Source: Deinococcus ficus (GTDB lineage: Bacteria > Deinococcota > Deinococci > Deinococcales > Deinococcaceae). Taken from it: a DNA stretch of 64,000 bases. Numbering within the stretch: the stretch's first letter is position 1; every line of letters begins with the position of its first letter. Location of the stretch: contig NZ_CP021083.1 in assembly GCF_003444775.1 (NCBI RefSeq), forward strand, positions 310,001-374,000, given 5' to 3'. This document shows positions 48,446 through 57,357 of the stretch, piece after piece. The translations under genes and the position numbers were made by a program. The notes under the pieces are model-generated. The model saw only the letters and a list, made by a program, of their open reading frames with translations. It ran no database searches and was not told the origin of the DNA.

Positions 48446-49959
48446 CACTGCCCTCCTCCCGCGCGGCACTCGGCGGTGTTGAAGAAATTGCAGTCCCCGG
48501 CCACCCGGCCCGACACCGCCTTGCGGACCTCGGCGCCGAACTGGTTGTGGTCCACGGTCACCGCCGGGTTGTCGTTGTCGGCGTACACGGCGGTGTCCAC
48601 GTGATCGAAGCGGTTGTTCTCGATGCGGGTGCGGCCGTACCCGCGGTCCAGCAGCACGCCGATGGCCGGCCCGTCGATGCGGTTGTCGGAGATCACGACG
48701 CCGTTGGCGCCGACGATCACGGCGGTCCGCGCCCAGGGCTGCCGGCCCGTGATCTGATTGCGCCGCATGACCACGTTGTCCGCCTCGATGCGGATGCCGC
48801 GGCGCGTGTCGCTCACCTCGTTGTCCTCCAGCACGATGTCCCGCGACGGCGGCCCGGTGCGCCAGGTGTTCACCTTGATGGCGTCTTCCGAGTACACCTC
48901 CGGCTGCCCCCCGGTGCCGACGATGCGGTTGCGGCGGACCTGGCCGCCCTGCACCGAGTGCAGCAGGATGTACGCCGACCCGTCCGACGCCCAGTCGCGC
49001 CGCGCGCGGATGGTGTTCCCCTCGACCAGGGCGCCCTCCACGCTGGTGTCGTGCCCGTCGTACGGCATGATCTTGATGCCGTCCTTGCCGAACACGTCCA
49101 CGGTGTTGTTCCGGTAGACGACGTGATCCACACCCTCGGTCTTCGTGGCGGTGTTCGCGACGTTCTTCACCACGTTCCCCTCCGCGAGGAAGTCGTCGCC
49201 GATGGTCGCGAAGAACCCCAGACCCGACGGCCGGACGCGCGGATCACCGCCGCCCACCACGGTGTTGTCCAGCCAGCGCTGGTGCACGGTCCGCTGCGAC
49301 CAGCCGCCCGCGCCGCCGGCGTTCTCCATGCGGTTGCCCTGCAGGGTCACGGTGTCGGTGTCGGTCACGGCGATGCCGTTGGTGGGCGCGTCGAACACCT
49401 GCAGGCCGCTTAACGTGACGTTCTTCCCCCGCACCACGCGCACGCCGTCGATCACGCTGGCGTACGCACTGGCGACCGGTACGCGGTGCCCGACGATCTT
49501 CAGGCCCCGCACCGTGAGGTTCACCGGCCGGTCGAAGTGCAGCATGCCCTCGGTCTTCCCGCGGGCGTAGTTCGGCGCGGCGCGGATGGTGGCGCCGCCC
49601 TCGCCGGACACCGTCTGGTTCGAGAAGTTGCTGAACACCACCGGGCTGCGGATCAGGTACGTGCCCGCCGGGAACACCAGGTCCCGCCCGGCCGCCTGGG
49701 CCGCCGCGCGGTTCAGGGCGGGGGCGTCGTCGGTCACGCCGTCGCCCCTGGCGCCGACCGACTTCACGTTCAGGCTGCCTTTCTTCGACGGGGCCTGCGC
49801 CAACGCGAGGACCTCGCTGCGGGCCGCGGGCGGGGCCGCCGGGGCCACCGAGGACGGGGCGGTCGTCCGGGCGGGCGCCGCCGGCACCTGACTGCGTTGC
49901 AGCAGCCCCGCCCCCAGCAGCAGGCCGGCGCCCATCATCACCAGGCCCTGGCCGCTCAC
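48445..49959 (-). CDS. Secreted right-handed beta-helix protein
   Basis: 504 residues from GTG 49959, which overlaps the previous stop by 4 bp. A leader (LVMMGAGLLLGAGLL) is followed by a Pro/Ala linker, then NVKSVGARGDGVTDDAPALN, the standard entry into pectate-lyase-like beta-helices, and about ten parallel beta-helix coils with Asn-rich turns (NRMENAGGAGG, RNNTVDVFG, RRNQITGR, SDNRIDGP). The end has two Cys (GDCNFFNTAEC). Such proteins are polysaccharide lyases, epimerases or length regulators in exopolysaccharide clusters. No catalytic set could be identified. Confidence 0.85.
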   Translation of the reverse strand: MSGQGLVMMGAGLLLGAGLLQRSQVPAAPARTTAPSSVAPAAPPAARSEVLALAQAPSKKGSLNVKSVGARGDGVTDDAPALNRAAAQAAGRDLVFPAGTYLIRSPVVFSNFSNQTVSGEGGATIRAAPNYARGKTEGMLHFDRPVNLTVRGLKIVGHRVPVASAYASVIDGVRVVRGKNVTLSGLQVFDAPTNGIAVTDTDTVTLQGNRMENAGGAGGWSQRTVHQRWLDNTVVGGGDPRVRPSGLGFFATIGDDFLAEGNVVKNVANTATKTEGVDHVVYRNNTVDVFGKDGIKIMPYDGHDTSVEGALVEGNTIRARRDWASDGSAYILLHSVQGGQVRRNRIVGTGGQPEVYSEDAIKVNTWRTGPPSRDIVLEDNEVSDTRRGIRIEADNVVMRRNQITGRQPWARTAVIVGANGVVISDNRIDGPAIGVLLDRGYGRTRIENNRFDHVDTAVYADNDNPAVTVDHNQFGAEVRKAVSGRVAGDCNFFNTAECRAGGGQ

Positions 49960-51227
49960 GACGCCTCCCCGCGGGCCAGGGTCCCGCCGGCCGGCCGGGC
50001 GGCCTGCCGTCCCAGGGCGCGGGCGTAGGCAGCCAGCAGCCGCGGCGCCTGGTGCTCCCAGGCCAGCGCGTCCCGCATGCGGGCCTGCCCGATCCGGCCC
50101 ATCATCTCGCACCGCTGCGGGTCGGCCAGCAGCTCCAGCAGTTTCTGCGCGAAGTCCTCCTCGTCGTTCGGGCGGGCGTACACGGCCGCGTCGGCCGCCG
50201 AGTGCCGGCCCTCGGTCAGGTCGAACTGCACGGTCGCCTTGCCCAGCGCCATGTACTCCAGGACCTTGTTCATGGTGCACACGTCGCTGTACGACGTTTT
50301 CGGGTCCGGCGCGACGCACACGTCGCAGGCGGTGAGCCGCTCCATGAGTTCCGCCTGGTCGGTGATCATGCCCGTGAATTCCACGTGGCCTTCCAGGTTC
50401 AGTTCACGGGCCAGGGCCCGCAGCGGTTCCAGGGACGGCCCGCCCCCGATGATCATGAAGCGGACGTCGTCCCGCCCGCGGTCCAGCAGGCACCGGGCGA
50501 CGCGCAGCAGCACGTCCAGGCCGTCCTGCGAGCCGAGCACGCCCACGTACCCGACCACGTGCCGGAACCCGGCCCGGTACCGCTCCCCGCCGGGCCGGGG
50601 CACGAAGCGGTCCAGGCGCGGGCCGCTGCGCACCACGAACACGTCCTCCGGGCGCTTTCGCCCCCGGCCCAGCGCGAAGCCCCGCAGCGACTCGTTGGTG
50701 GCGATGACTACGTCCGCCGCCGAGTAGGTGAGGCGCTCGGCGACCTTCAGCACCCGGTAGGGCAGGTCGCGCCGGCCGAACTTCGCCTCGTACATCTCCA
50801 GGGTGGCGTCGTGATGGTCGAAGATCATCGGCGTGCCGAACAGCGCCCGGAACGGCGCGGCCACCAGGAACAGCAGGTCCGGCGGGTTGCACACGTGAAT
50901 CACGTCGAAGCCCCGCTCGCGCCGCACCCGCCACGCCAGCCGCGTCTCGTGCCAGAGGGCCAGGGCGTACTCCTTCACGAAGGTCAGGGTGCCCTCACCG
51001 TCCGGCGGCAGCGGGTGCCGGTAGATGGCGATGCCGTCCAGCATCTCGAAGGCCTGGTCGTGGCCGCGGCCCATCGGGCAGATCACCGACACGTAGTAAC
51101 CGGCGTCGCGCAGCGTGGTGGCTTCCATCCACACCCGGCGGTCCACCGGTACCGGCAGGTTCTCCACGATGATCAGCACGCGTTTGCCTCGGCGCTGCGC
51201 CCGCTGTGAGATTCTGAATCTAGTCAT
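49956..51227 (-). CDS. Glycosyltransferase, GT4 family
   Basis: 423 residues. N-terminal acceptor half starts LIIVENLPVPVDRRVWMEAT, a block common in exopolysaccharide GT4 enzymes, with HVCNPPDLLFL and FDHHDATLEMYEAKF. Donor half: VGYVGVLGSQDGLDVLLRVA, GGGPSLEPL and SDVCTMNKVLEYMALGK. It overlaps the upstream glycosyltransferase by 8 bp and the beta-helix gene by 4 bp. Confidence 0.91.
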   Translation of the reverse strand: MTRFRISQRAQRRGKRVLIIVENLPVPVDRRVWMEATTLRDAGYYVSVICPMGRGHDQAFEMLDGIAIYRHPLPPDGEGTLTFVKEYALALWHETRLAWRVRRERGFDVIHVCNPPDLLFLVAAPFRALFGTPMIFDHHDATLEMYEAKFGRRDLPYRVLKVAERLTYSAADVVIATNESLRGFALGRGRKRPEDVFVVRSGPRLDRFVPRPGGERYRAGFRHVVGYVGVLGSQDGLDVLLRVARCLLDRGRDDVRFMIIGGGPSLEPLRALARELNLEGHVEFTGMITDQAELMERLTACDVCVAPDPKTSYSDVCTMNKVLEYMALGKATVQFDLTEGRHSAADAAVYARPNDEEDFAQKLLELLADPQRCEMMGRIGQARMRDALAWEHQAPRLLAAYARALGRQAARPAGGTLARGEAS

Positions 51228-52344
51228 GGGCTCCTCCTGCGGCGGTGCCGCCCGGGGTGAGGGCCGGCGGCCCGCTCAGCTGCCGGTACAGGTCGTGCAG
51301 GCGCTCTGCGGTGCGCCGGATGTCGTAGCGCGCCTGCGCCCGGGCGTACGCGGCCTGTCCCAGGCGCTGCCGGGCATCCGGGTCGTTCAGGACCTCGTCC
51401 AGCGCCGCCGTGAGGGCCGGCGTGTCCCCCGGCGGCACCAGCCGGCCGCTGACGCCGTCCTCGATCAGGTCCGGGATGCCGCCCACCCAGGTGGACACCA
51501 GCGCCAGCCCGCGTGCCATGCCTTCGAGCAGCGCCAGCGGCTGCCCCTCGAAGTGCGAGGGCAGCACTAGCACGTCCGCGCGGTCCAGCTGCGCCGCGAC
51601 GTCCTGCGGGTCCAGCCACCCGAGCAGCTCCACGCTGCCCTGCAGGCCCTCGGCGTGGATCAGGGCTTCCATCTCCGCGCGCAGGGGGCCGTCGCCGGCG
51701 AACCGCAGGGTCGCGCCGGGCGGGCGCAGGCAGGCGGCCCAGGCGCGCAGCAGCGCCAGCGGGTCCTTGCGCTCGATCAGCACGCCTACGAACAGCACCC
51801 GCGGCGCGGGCCCGGCCAGAACGCGGGGTTCGGGTGCCAACCGCACGCCGTTTTCGGCCACGGTCACCCGGGCGCCCGGCGCGATGCGCTGCACGGCCGC
51901 GCCCAGGGCGGGGGAGAGCGTCACCACCCGGTCCGCGCGCCGCAGCGTGGCCCGCACCAGCGACTGCGCCGGGGCCGGGCAGCGGCGGTAGAAGTCCTCG
52001 AATTCCCCGGCGTGCAGGTGCAGCACGGCCGGCACCCGGAACACGCCGCGCGCCGCCCACAGCAGCAGGCCCTTGCGCACGAAGCTGCCGTACGCCGCCG
52101 AGTGCAGGTGCACCAGGGCCGGGCGGGCCGTCAGGCACCGCCACACCAGCGTCCCGGCAGCCCGGGCGAACAGCGCCGCGCGCCGCCGCCGGCTGCCGTC
52201 GTCATGCGTGACCAGCCGCTCCACACCCCAGTCCGCGAAGAGGCCGGTGGTCTCCAGCGCCCGGCCATACCCGTGAATGCCGCCCCGGGCGCCGGTCGCG
52301 ACCCACAGCACGCGCCGGCCCGGCCCGGGGGCGGACGCCCTCAC
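51220..52344 (-). CDS. Glycosyltransferase, GT4 family
   Basis: 374 residues from GTG 52344, which overlaps the asnB stop by 4 bp. Acceptor side: ATGARGGIHGYGRAL and HLHAGEFEDFYRR. Donor side: VLFVGVLIERKDPLALLRAW, AGDGPLRAEME, PSHFEGQPLALLEGMARGLA. Adds one sugar to the lipid-linked repeat unit at the cytoplasmic face; the linkage cannot be predicted. Confidence 0.91.
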   Translation of the reverse strand: MRASAPGPGRRVLWVATGARGGIHGYGRALETTGLFADWGVERLVTHDDGSRRRRAALFARAAGTLVWRCLTARPALVHLHSAAYGSFVRKGLLLWAARGVFRVPAVLHLHAGEFEDFYRRCPAPAQSLVRATLRRADRVVTLSPALGAAVQRIAPGARVTVAENGVRLAPEPRVLAGPAPRVLFVGVLIERKDPLALLRAWAACLRPPGATLRFAGDGPLRAEMEALIHAEGLQGSVELLGWLDPQDVAAQLDRADVLVLPSHFEGQPLALLEGMARGLALVSTWVGGIPDLIEDGVSGRLVPPGDTPALTAALDEVLNDPDARQRLGQAAYARAQARYDIRRTAERLHDLYRQLSGPPALTPGGTAAGGAHD

Positions 52345-54215
52345 GCGAGCACCCGCTGCGGGCGCGCCGCGCCCAGCCACAGTTCCAGGCACAGCGCCGT
52401 CCACGCCAGTTTCGCGCCGCCGGTGCTTGACAGCGCCTCGGGGGACAGCAGGTCCTGCACTTCGGCGGTGGTCATCCACTGCCGCAGCGCCGCGCCCGGC
52501 GCGAGCAGGTGATCGTGCGCCATGTCCCGCAGGCCCGGGTCGCCGCGCAGCCACTCCCCGAGCGGCAGTCGGAACCCGCTCTTCGGGCGGTCCAGCACCT
52601 GCTTGGGCAGATGCGGCGCAAAGGCCCGGCGCACCGGCATCTTCCCGCGCAGCCCGCGGAGCTTCACGCGGTCCGGCAGGGCCACCGCCCAGGGCGTGAG
52701 GGCCAGGTCGAGCATCGGCACGCGCTGCTCGATGGACGCCTGCATGGTCGTGTAATCCCCGCGGCTCAGCAGGTTGTTCGGCAGCCAGGATTCCAGGTCC
52801 AGCACCTGCATGCGCTGCAGGTCGCTCCAGCCGGCCGGGTACTGTGCCAGGCGGTCCTCCACCCAGGCGCACGCGCGGCCCGGCTGCGCGCCCCCCTGCC
52901 GCAGCGCCCCGACCAGTCCGGCGGGCGCGGCGTCGTTCTCGAACCAGCGCATCCAGCGCACCGCCCGGTCCCGTTCGGCCAGGGCGTTCGCGGCGATGCC
53001 CAGGCGGCTGCGGCGGCCCAGCAGGCCCCGCACGGTGCCCATGGCCGGGCCCAGCAGGCCGGCGTGGCGGTCCACGGCGTACTTGGGGTAGCCGGCGAAC
53101 GCCTCGTCGCCGCCCTCGCCGGACAGCACGACCTTCACGTCCTCGGCGGCCGCCAGGGACAGTTTCAGCATGGCGATGTCGGCCGGGTCCGCGAAGGGTC
53201 CGTTCAGGCTGCCGGACAGCACCGGCGCGAGGTCCGCGAAGTCCGCGGGCCGCAACTCGATCTCCCGCAGGTCCGCCCCGATGGCCGCCGCGACTGCCCG
53301 CGCGTGCGGCAGTTCGCTCACCTCGGACTGCGCGCCCTGGAACCCCACCGAGTACGCCCGCAGCGGCCCGCCGCCTTCCCGTGACAGGCACTGCGCCACC
53401 ACGCTGGAATCCAGGCCGCCGCTCAGGAAGCAGCCCAGCGGCACGTCCGCGATGGTGTGATGCGAGACGCTGTCCAGCACCCGTTCCTCCACCTCCGCGG
53501 ACGTGGGCGCCGGGGCGCCCAGGCCCGCCAGGCGGTGCCGTTCGACTTCGTCGGCCACGCTGGCAAACCGCACCGGGCGCACCATGTCCAGCCGGTCGGC
53601 GATCACCAGGGCGGTGCCGGGTGCCAGGCGCCGCACGCCCTCGTACAGGGTGTACTCCCCGTAGGCGTAGCGGTGCGTGAGGGTCTCCATCACGGACGTC
53701 AGATCCAGGGCCGGGCGCGAGCCCGCCAGATCCAGCAGGGCGCCCATCTCGGACGCGAAGTGCAGCGCGCGGGGTGTGTGCATCCAGTACAGCGGCTTGA
53801 TGCCGAACGGGTCGCGGGCCAGCACCGTGCGTCCGTCCCGGCGGTCGTGCAGCGCGAAGGCGTACATGCCGCGCAGCCGCGCGAAGCCGGCCTCGCCCCA
53901 CGCCAGGTACGCGCCGAGGATCACCTCGGTGTCGCTGTGCGTCGCGAAGCGCTGCCCGGCGGCTTCCAGTTCGCGGCGCAGGGCGGCGTGGTTGTAGATC
54001 TCCCCGTTGAATACGATGGTCGCCAGGCCGTTCACGTCGCTCATGGGCTGCGCGCCGCCGCTCAGGTCGATGATGCTCAGCCGCGTGTGGCCCAGCACCG
54101 CGCTGCCCCGCACCTGGCTGCCCTGGGCGTCCGGGCCGCGGTGCTGCAGGGCCCGCAGGTCCAGGGGCGAACGCTCGATCTCACGGTCGTGAACGGTGCC
54201 AAGAATTCCACACAT
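52341..54215 (-). CDS. asnB: Asparagine synthetase, glutamine-hydrolysing
   Basis: 624 residues. Starts MCGILG with the N-terminal nucleophile Cys2 after Met removal; LQHRGPDAQG, NGEIYNH and SHSDTE-like (THSDTEVIL) complete the glutaminase half. The synthetase half has the ATP motif FLSGGLDSSVV and GEGGDEAFAGYPKY. Within polysaccharide clusters such AsnB-like enzymes often amidate a sugar carboxylate rather than aspartate, and uronic acids are made by the ugd gene next door. That role is an inference. It overlaps the GT4 gene before it by 35 bp. Confidence 0.92.
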   Translation of the reverse strand: MCGILGTVHDREIERSPLDLRALQHRGPDAQGSQVRGSAVLGHTRLSIIDLSGGAQPMSDVNGLATIVFNGEIYNHAALRRELEAAGQRFATHSDTEVILGAYLAWGEAGFARLRGMYAFALHDRRDGRTVLARDPFGIKPLYWMHTPRALHFASEMGALLDLAGSRPALDLTSVMETLTHRYAYGEYTLYEGVRRLAPGTALVIADRLDMVRPVRFASVADEVERHRLAGLGAPAPTSAEVEERVLDSVSHHTIADVPLGCFLSGGLDSSVVAQCLSREGGGPLRAYSVGFQGAQSEVSELPHARAVAAAIGADLREIELRPADFADLAPVLSGSLNGPFADPADIAMLKLSLAAAEDVKVVLSGEGGDEAFAGYPKYAVDRHAGLLGPAMGTVRGLLGRRSRLGIAANALAERDRAVRWMRWFENDAAPAGLVGALRQGGAQPGRACAWVEDRLAQYPAGWSDLQRMQVLDLESWLPNNLLSRGDYTTMQASIEQRVPMLDLALTPWAVALPDRVKLRGLRGKMPVRRAFAPHLPKQVLDRPKSGFRLPLGEWLRGDPGLRDMAHDHLLAPGAALRQWMTTAEVQDLLSPEALSSTGGAKLAWTALCLELWLGAARPQRVLA

Positions 54216-55401
54216 GGTGTTCCCCTCCGGCCCGGGCAGGGGGCCGCGTCACGTCCCGGAACAGCGCCGCGAACCGCGCCGTCATCCGGTCAATCGAAAA
54301 CTGCGTGGCCGCGCGCTCCCGGCCGGCGCGGCCCAGGCGGGCGCGCAGGGCCGGGTCGGCGGCCAGGGCGTGCAGGCGCGCGGCCATGCCGCCCGCCTCG
54401 CCGTCCGGGACGAGGTACCCCGTCTCGCCGTGCACGACCAGTTCCCGCGGGCCGAAGTCGATGTCGAAGCTCACGGCCGGCAGGCCGCAGGCCATCGCCT
54501 CGACCAGCACGTTCGCGAACCCCTCGGCGCGGGAGGTCAGGACGAACACGTCGTGCGCCTGCAAGAAGGCCAGGGGATCCGGCACGTACCCGATGAACCT
54601 CACCGTGTCCGCCACGCCCAGGGCCCGGGCGCGGTCCTCCAGGGCGGCCCGTTCCGGCCCTTCCCCGGCCACCTCGACCAGCACCGGCACGCCGCGGCGC
54701 CGCAACTCGGCGGCCACGTCCAGCAGGCGGTCAAAGCCCTTGTCCGGCACCAGCCGGCCCATCGCCGCGACCCTCAGCGGGCCGGCCCCGGCCATCCCGG
54801 ACGCCTCTTTCCGGAGGGGGGGCAGCGGCGTGGCGTTGTGAATCACCTGGCCCTGATCGGCCGGGGCGCCGGCCCGCACGAACTGAACGCGCAGGCCCTC
54901 GGTCGGGACCACCCAGCGGTCCGCCTGCCGGATCACCCAGCCTCGCAGCCAGCGCTTCACGCGGCCCCGGTCGATCTGGGCGTCCAGGGTGAGTTCCTCG
55001 TTCGCGACGTGCCGGAACCCCAGGGTGCGGCGGTTCAGGCTGCCCACCGCCACGCCCGCGTACCACAGGCGCGAGTACACCACGTCCGGCTGAAAAACCT
55101 CGATGCGCCGCGCGAGGCGGCGCCGGGCGATCAGCAGGTTGCGGGCGGCGTGCCCGGCCCCCATCGGCCGGTCCAGTGCCGGGGCGATGCCCAGGTCCGT
55201 CCAGGGCACACCGCCCGCCTCCAGCCGGGCGCTGAGGGCGTTGCCGTCCGGCACGCTCAGCAGCGTGACCAGTTCACACTCGTACTCGTCGCGGGGCAGG
55301 CCCAGCAGCAGGTGCACCAGCTGCATTTCCGCGCCGCCCGGCCACAGGGAGGGCAGCACCGCCATGACCCTCAGGGGCCGGCCGCTGCGCGTGACCGTCA
55401 C
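54181..55401 (-). CDS. Glycosyltransferase, GT4 family
   Basis: 406 residues, first gene of the leftward glycosyltransferase operon. Acceptor half: VLPSLWPGGAEMQLVHLLLG, typical GT4 start, and PDVVYSRLWYAG. Donor half: MGRLVPDKGFDRLLDVAAEL, GEGPERAAL, TSRAEGFANVLVEAMACGLP. The last ~15 residues overlap asnB in another frame (35 bp), an unusually long overlap for this operon. Confidence 0.91.
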   Translation of the reverse strand: MTVTRSGRPLRVMAVLPSLWPGGAEMQLVHLLLGLPRDEYECELVTLLSVPDGNALSARLEAGGVPWTDLGIAPALDRPMGAGHAARNLLIARRRLARRIEVFQPDVVYSRLWYAGVAVGSLNRRTLGFRHVANEELTLDAQIDRGRVKRWLRGWVIRQADRWVVPTEGLRVQFVRAGAPADQGQVIHNATPLPPLRKEASGMAGAGPLRVAAMGRLVPDKGFDRLLDVAAELRRRGVPVLVEVAGEGPERAALEDRARALGVADTVRFIGYVPDPLAFLQAHDVFVLTSRAEGFANVLVEAMACGLPAVSFDIDFGPRELVVHGETGYLVPDGEAGGMAARLHALAADPALRARLGRAGRERAATQFSIDRMTARFAALFRDVTRPPARAGGEHHVWNSWHRSRP

Positions 55402-55938
55402 TGGAGCGGCCCCCGGGGACCGCGTCTGGGCGCCCCGGCGCCCGCTCGGACTGAACCTGCTGGTGGGGACGACTGCTGCATGGAGGCTCCTCTGGAACGG
55501 CGGGCCGCCGGGGGGCGGCGCGTGTCGTGGCGGGGCATGGGCGGGCAGGGCCGGTGGGGCATTACTTGGCCACCTGCGCCTATTGTCCGTGTGGAACGGC
55601 GCCCGCGCCGCTGAGCGACGGGTGGGCAGCCCCTGATTACCGGTCGCTCAGGCCCTGGGGCCGGCCTGCCGTCCTGGCCGCACTGGCGGACTCTGCGGGT
55701 GCAAACCCGTTGCAGGGGATGAGCAACGGCCGCCCAGGACGTGACTGGCCGTTGTTCATGAAAGGCAGGCTCCTAGTCTGAGCGCACCGCAGGGCTCAGC
55801 TGAACAGGCATTCATGCCCTGAGGTTCCGGCTCCACCTGAACTGCCCCGGGAACGCGAGTCGGCCCCGCCCGCCCATCCCAACGTCTCCCCCTCACCGAC
55901 CCGGACGGGCATGCACGCGACGCACTGACGGAGGACAG
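55402..55938. other. Divergent 537-bp control region of polysaccharide operons
   Basis: Holds the start signals of the leftward glycosyltransferase operon and the rightward ugd operon. No gene is supported. A GGAGGACAG ribosome site precedes ugd. A compact set of complementary segments lies at 55663-55770 and is listed separately. Confidence 0.7.
55663..55770 (+). ncRNA. Candidate structured leader RNA upstream of ugd
   Basis: Nested perfect helices: GCCTGCC (55663-55669) with GGCAGGC (55764-55770); GTCCTGG (55670-55676) with CCAGGAC (55734-55740); inside them CCGC-N5-GCGG (55677-55689), CGGGT-GCAA-ACCCG with a GNRA tetraloop (55696-55709), and CCGTTGC with GCAACGG (55707-55713, 55723-55729). 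CAACGGCC (55724-55731) can instead pair with GGCCGTTG (55747-55754), an exclusive alternative. The 71-nt inner core has cloverleaf-like geometry, but no tRNA signature or CCA end. It matches no riboswitch class I know. The minus strand could carry it equally well. High GC raises the chance of accidental helices. Confidence 0.35.
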
Positions 55939-57357
55939 ATGAACATCACCATTGTCGGCACTGGATACGTGGGCCTGGGCACCGCCATCATGCTCGCCTA
56001 CCTGGGTTACCAGGTCACCGGCCTGGACAGCGACCAGGCGAAGATCGACGGCCTGCGCTCCGGCGCGCTGCCCATCTACGAGCCCGGCCTGGAGGAGCTG
56101 CTGAGCAGCGCCAGCGCGAACCTGCACTGGACGACCAGTTACGCCGACGCCATCCCGCACGCCGACGTGATCTTCATCTGCGTGGGCACGCCGCCCCTGC
56201 CCGACGGCCACCCGAACCTCAGCTACCTGGAAAGCGCCGTGCGCAGCGTTGCGGAGAACCTGGACGGCAAACCGCAGATCATCGTGAACAAAAGCACCGT
56301 GCCCATCGGCACCGGCGACTGGGTGCTGCGCATCCTGGAAGAACACGCCGCCCGGCACGCAGGCAGCCGCTACGAGGTCGTGAGCAACCCGGAATTCCTG
56401 CGGGAAGGCACCGCGCTCGGCGACAGCCTGTACCCGGACCGGATCGTGCTGGGCGGCAGCGCCTGGGCCACCGGCCGCCTGCGGGAGCTGTACGCCCCGC
56501 TGATCGAGCAGACCTTCGAGGCGCCCCCCCATATTCCCCGTCCGCGCGGGTACATGCAGCCGGCCGTGGTGGAAACCACCCTGACCAGCGCCGAGATGAT
56601 CAAGTACGCCGCGAACGCCTTCCTTGCCCTCAAGATCAGCTTCGCGAACGAGATCGCGGGCCTGTGCGAGTGCGTCGGGGCGGACATTCAGGAAGTCACG
56701 GCCGGCATCGGCCTGGACCACCGCATCGGCACGCCCTTCCTCGCGGCGGGCGCCGGCTGGGGCGGCAGCTGCTTCGGCAAGGACACCAGCGCCCTGATCA
56801 GCACCGGCCAGGACTACGGGTACAGCATGCCGATCCTGCGCGCGGCGATCAGCGTGAACGACCGCCAGCGGCACCTCGTGATCGAGAAGCTGCAAAAGCA
56901 CCTGCGGCTGCTGAAAGGCAAGCGCGTGGCGGTGCTGGGCATGGCCTTCAAACCCAACACCGACGACCTGCGCGACGCGCCCGCACACGACTTCATCACG
57001 CGGCTCTCGCAACTCGGCGCCAGCGTCGTCGCGTACGACCCGGTCGCCATGCCCCGCGCCCGGCGCGAATGGCAGCACCTGACCTACGTCGAGGCCGCCT
57101 CCGCCCAGGCGGCGCTGCACGGCGCGGACGCCGTGATCATCGCCACCGAATGGAGCGAATTCCGCACCCTGAACTGGAGTGAGGCGGTGTGCACCATGCG
57201 GACCCGGGTGATCGTGGACGCCCGCAACATCCTCACCCTGCCGCTGCAGGTGCCGGCCGTGCTGGAACAGATCGGCCGCGACCATCCCCGCCCCAGCTTC
57301 CTCCCGGCCGAGCACCAGCCGGCCGCGCCGCAGCCCGGCGTGCAGGTCGGCGCATGA
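55939..57357 (+). CDS. ugd: UDP-glucose 6-dehydrogenase
   Basis: Oxidises UDP-glucose twice to UDP-glucuronate. 472 residues with NAD motif VGTGYVGLGTA, FICVGTPP, NKSTVPIGTG, SNPEFLREG, the substrate-binding Lys in EMIKYAANAFLALKISFANE and the catalytic Cys in GAGWGGSCFGKDT. GGAGGACAG directly precedes ATG 55939. First gene of ugd-uxs-wbaP; its product feeds uxs, coupled by a 4-bp overlap. Confidence 0.96.
   Translation: MNITIVGTGYVGLGTAIMLAYLGYQVTGLDSDQAKIDGLRSGALPIYEPGLEELLSSASANLHWTTSYADAIPHADVIFICVGTPPLPDGHPNLSYLESAVRSVAENLDGKPQIIVNKSTVPIGTGDWVLRILEEHAARHAGSRYEVVSNPEFLREGTALGDSLYPDRIVLGGSAWATGRLRELYAPLIEQTFEAPPHIPRPRGYMQPAVVETTLTSAEMIKYAANAFLALKISFANEIAGLCECVGADIQEVTAGIGLDHRIGTPFLAAGAGWGGSCFGKDTSALISTGQDYGYSMPILRAAISVNDRQRHLVIEKLQKHLRLLKGKRVAVLGMAFKPNTDDLRDAPAHDFITRLSQLGASVVAYDPVAMPRARREWQHLTYVEAASAQAALHGADAVIIATEWSEFRTLNWSEAVCTMRTRVIVDARNILTLPLQVPAVLEQIGRDHPRPSFLPAEHQPAAPQPGVQVGA

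Noticed and set aside
55670..55740. tRNA gene
   Set aside because: A 7-bp closing stem and three arms give tRNA-like size, but there is no TTCGA-type T loop, no 7-nt anticodon loop and no CCA or tRNA consensus bases. It is kept only as a structured RNA candidate.
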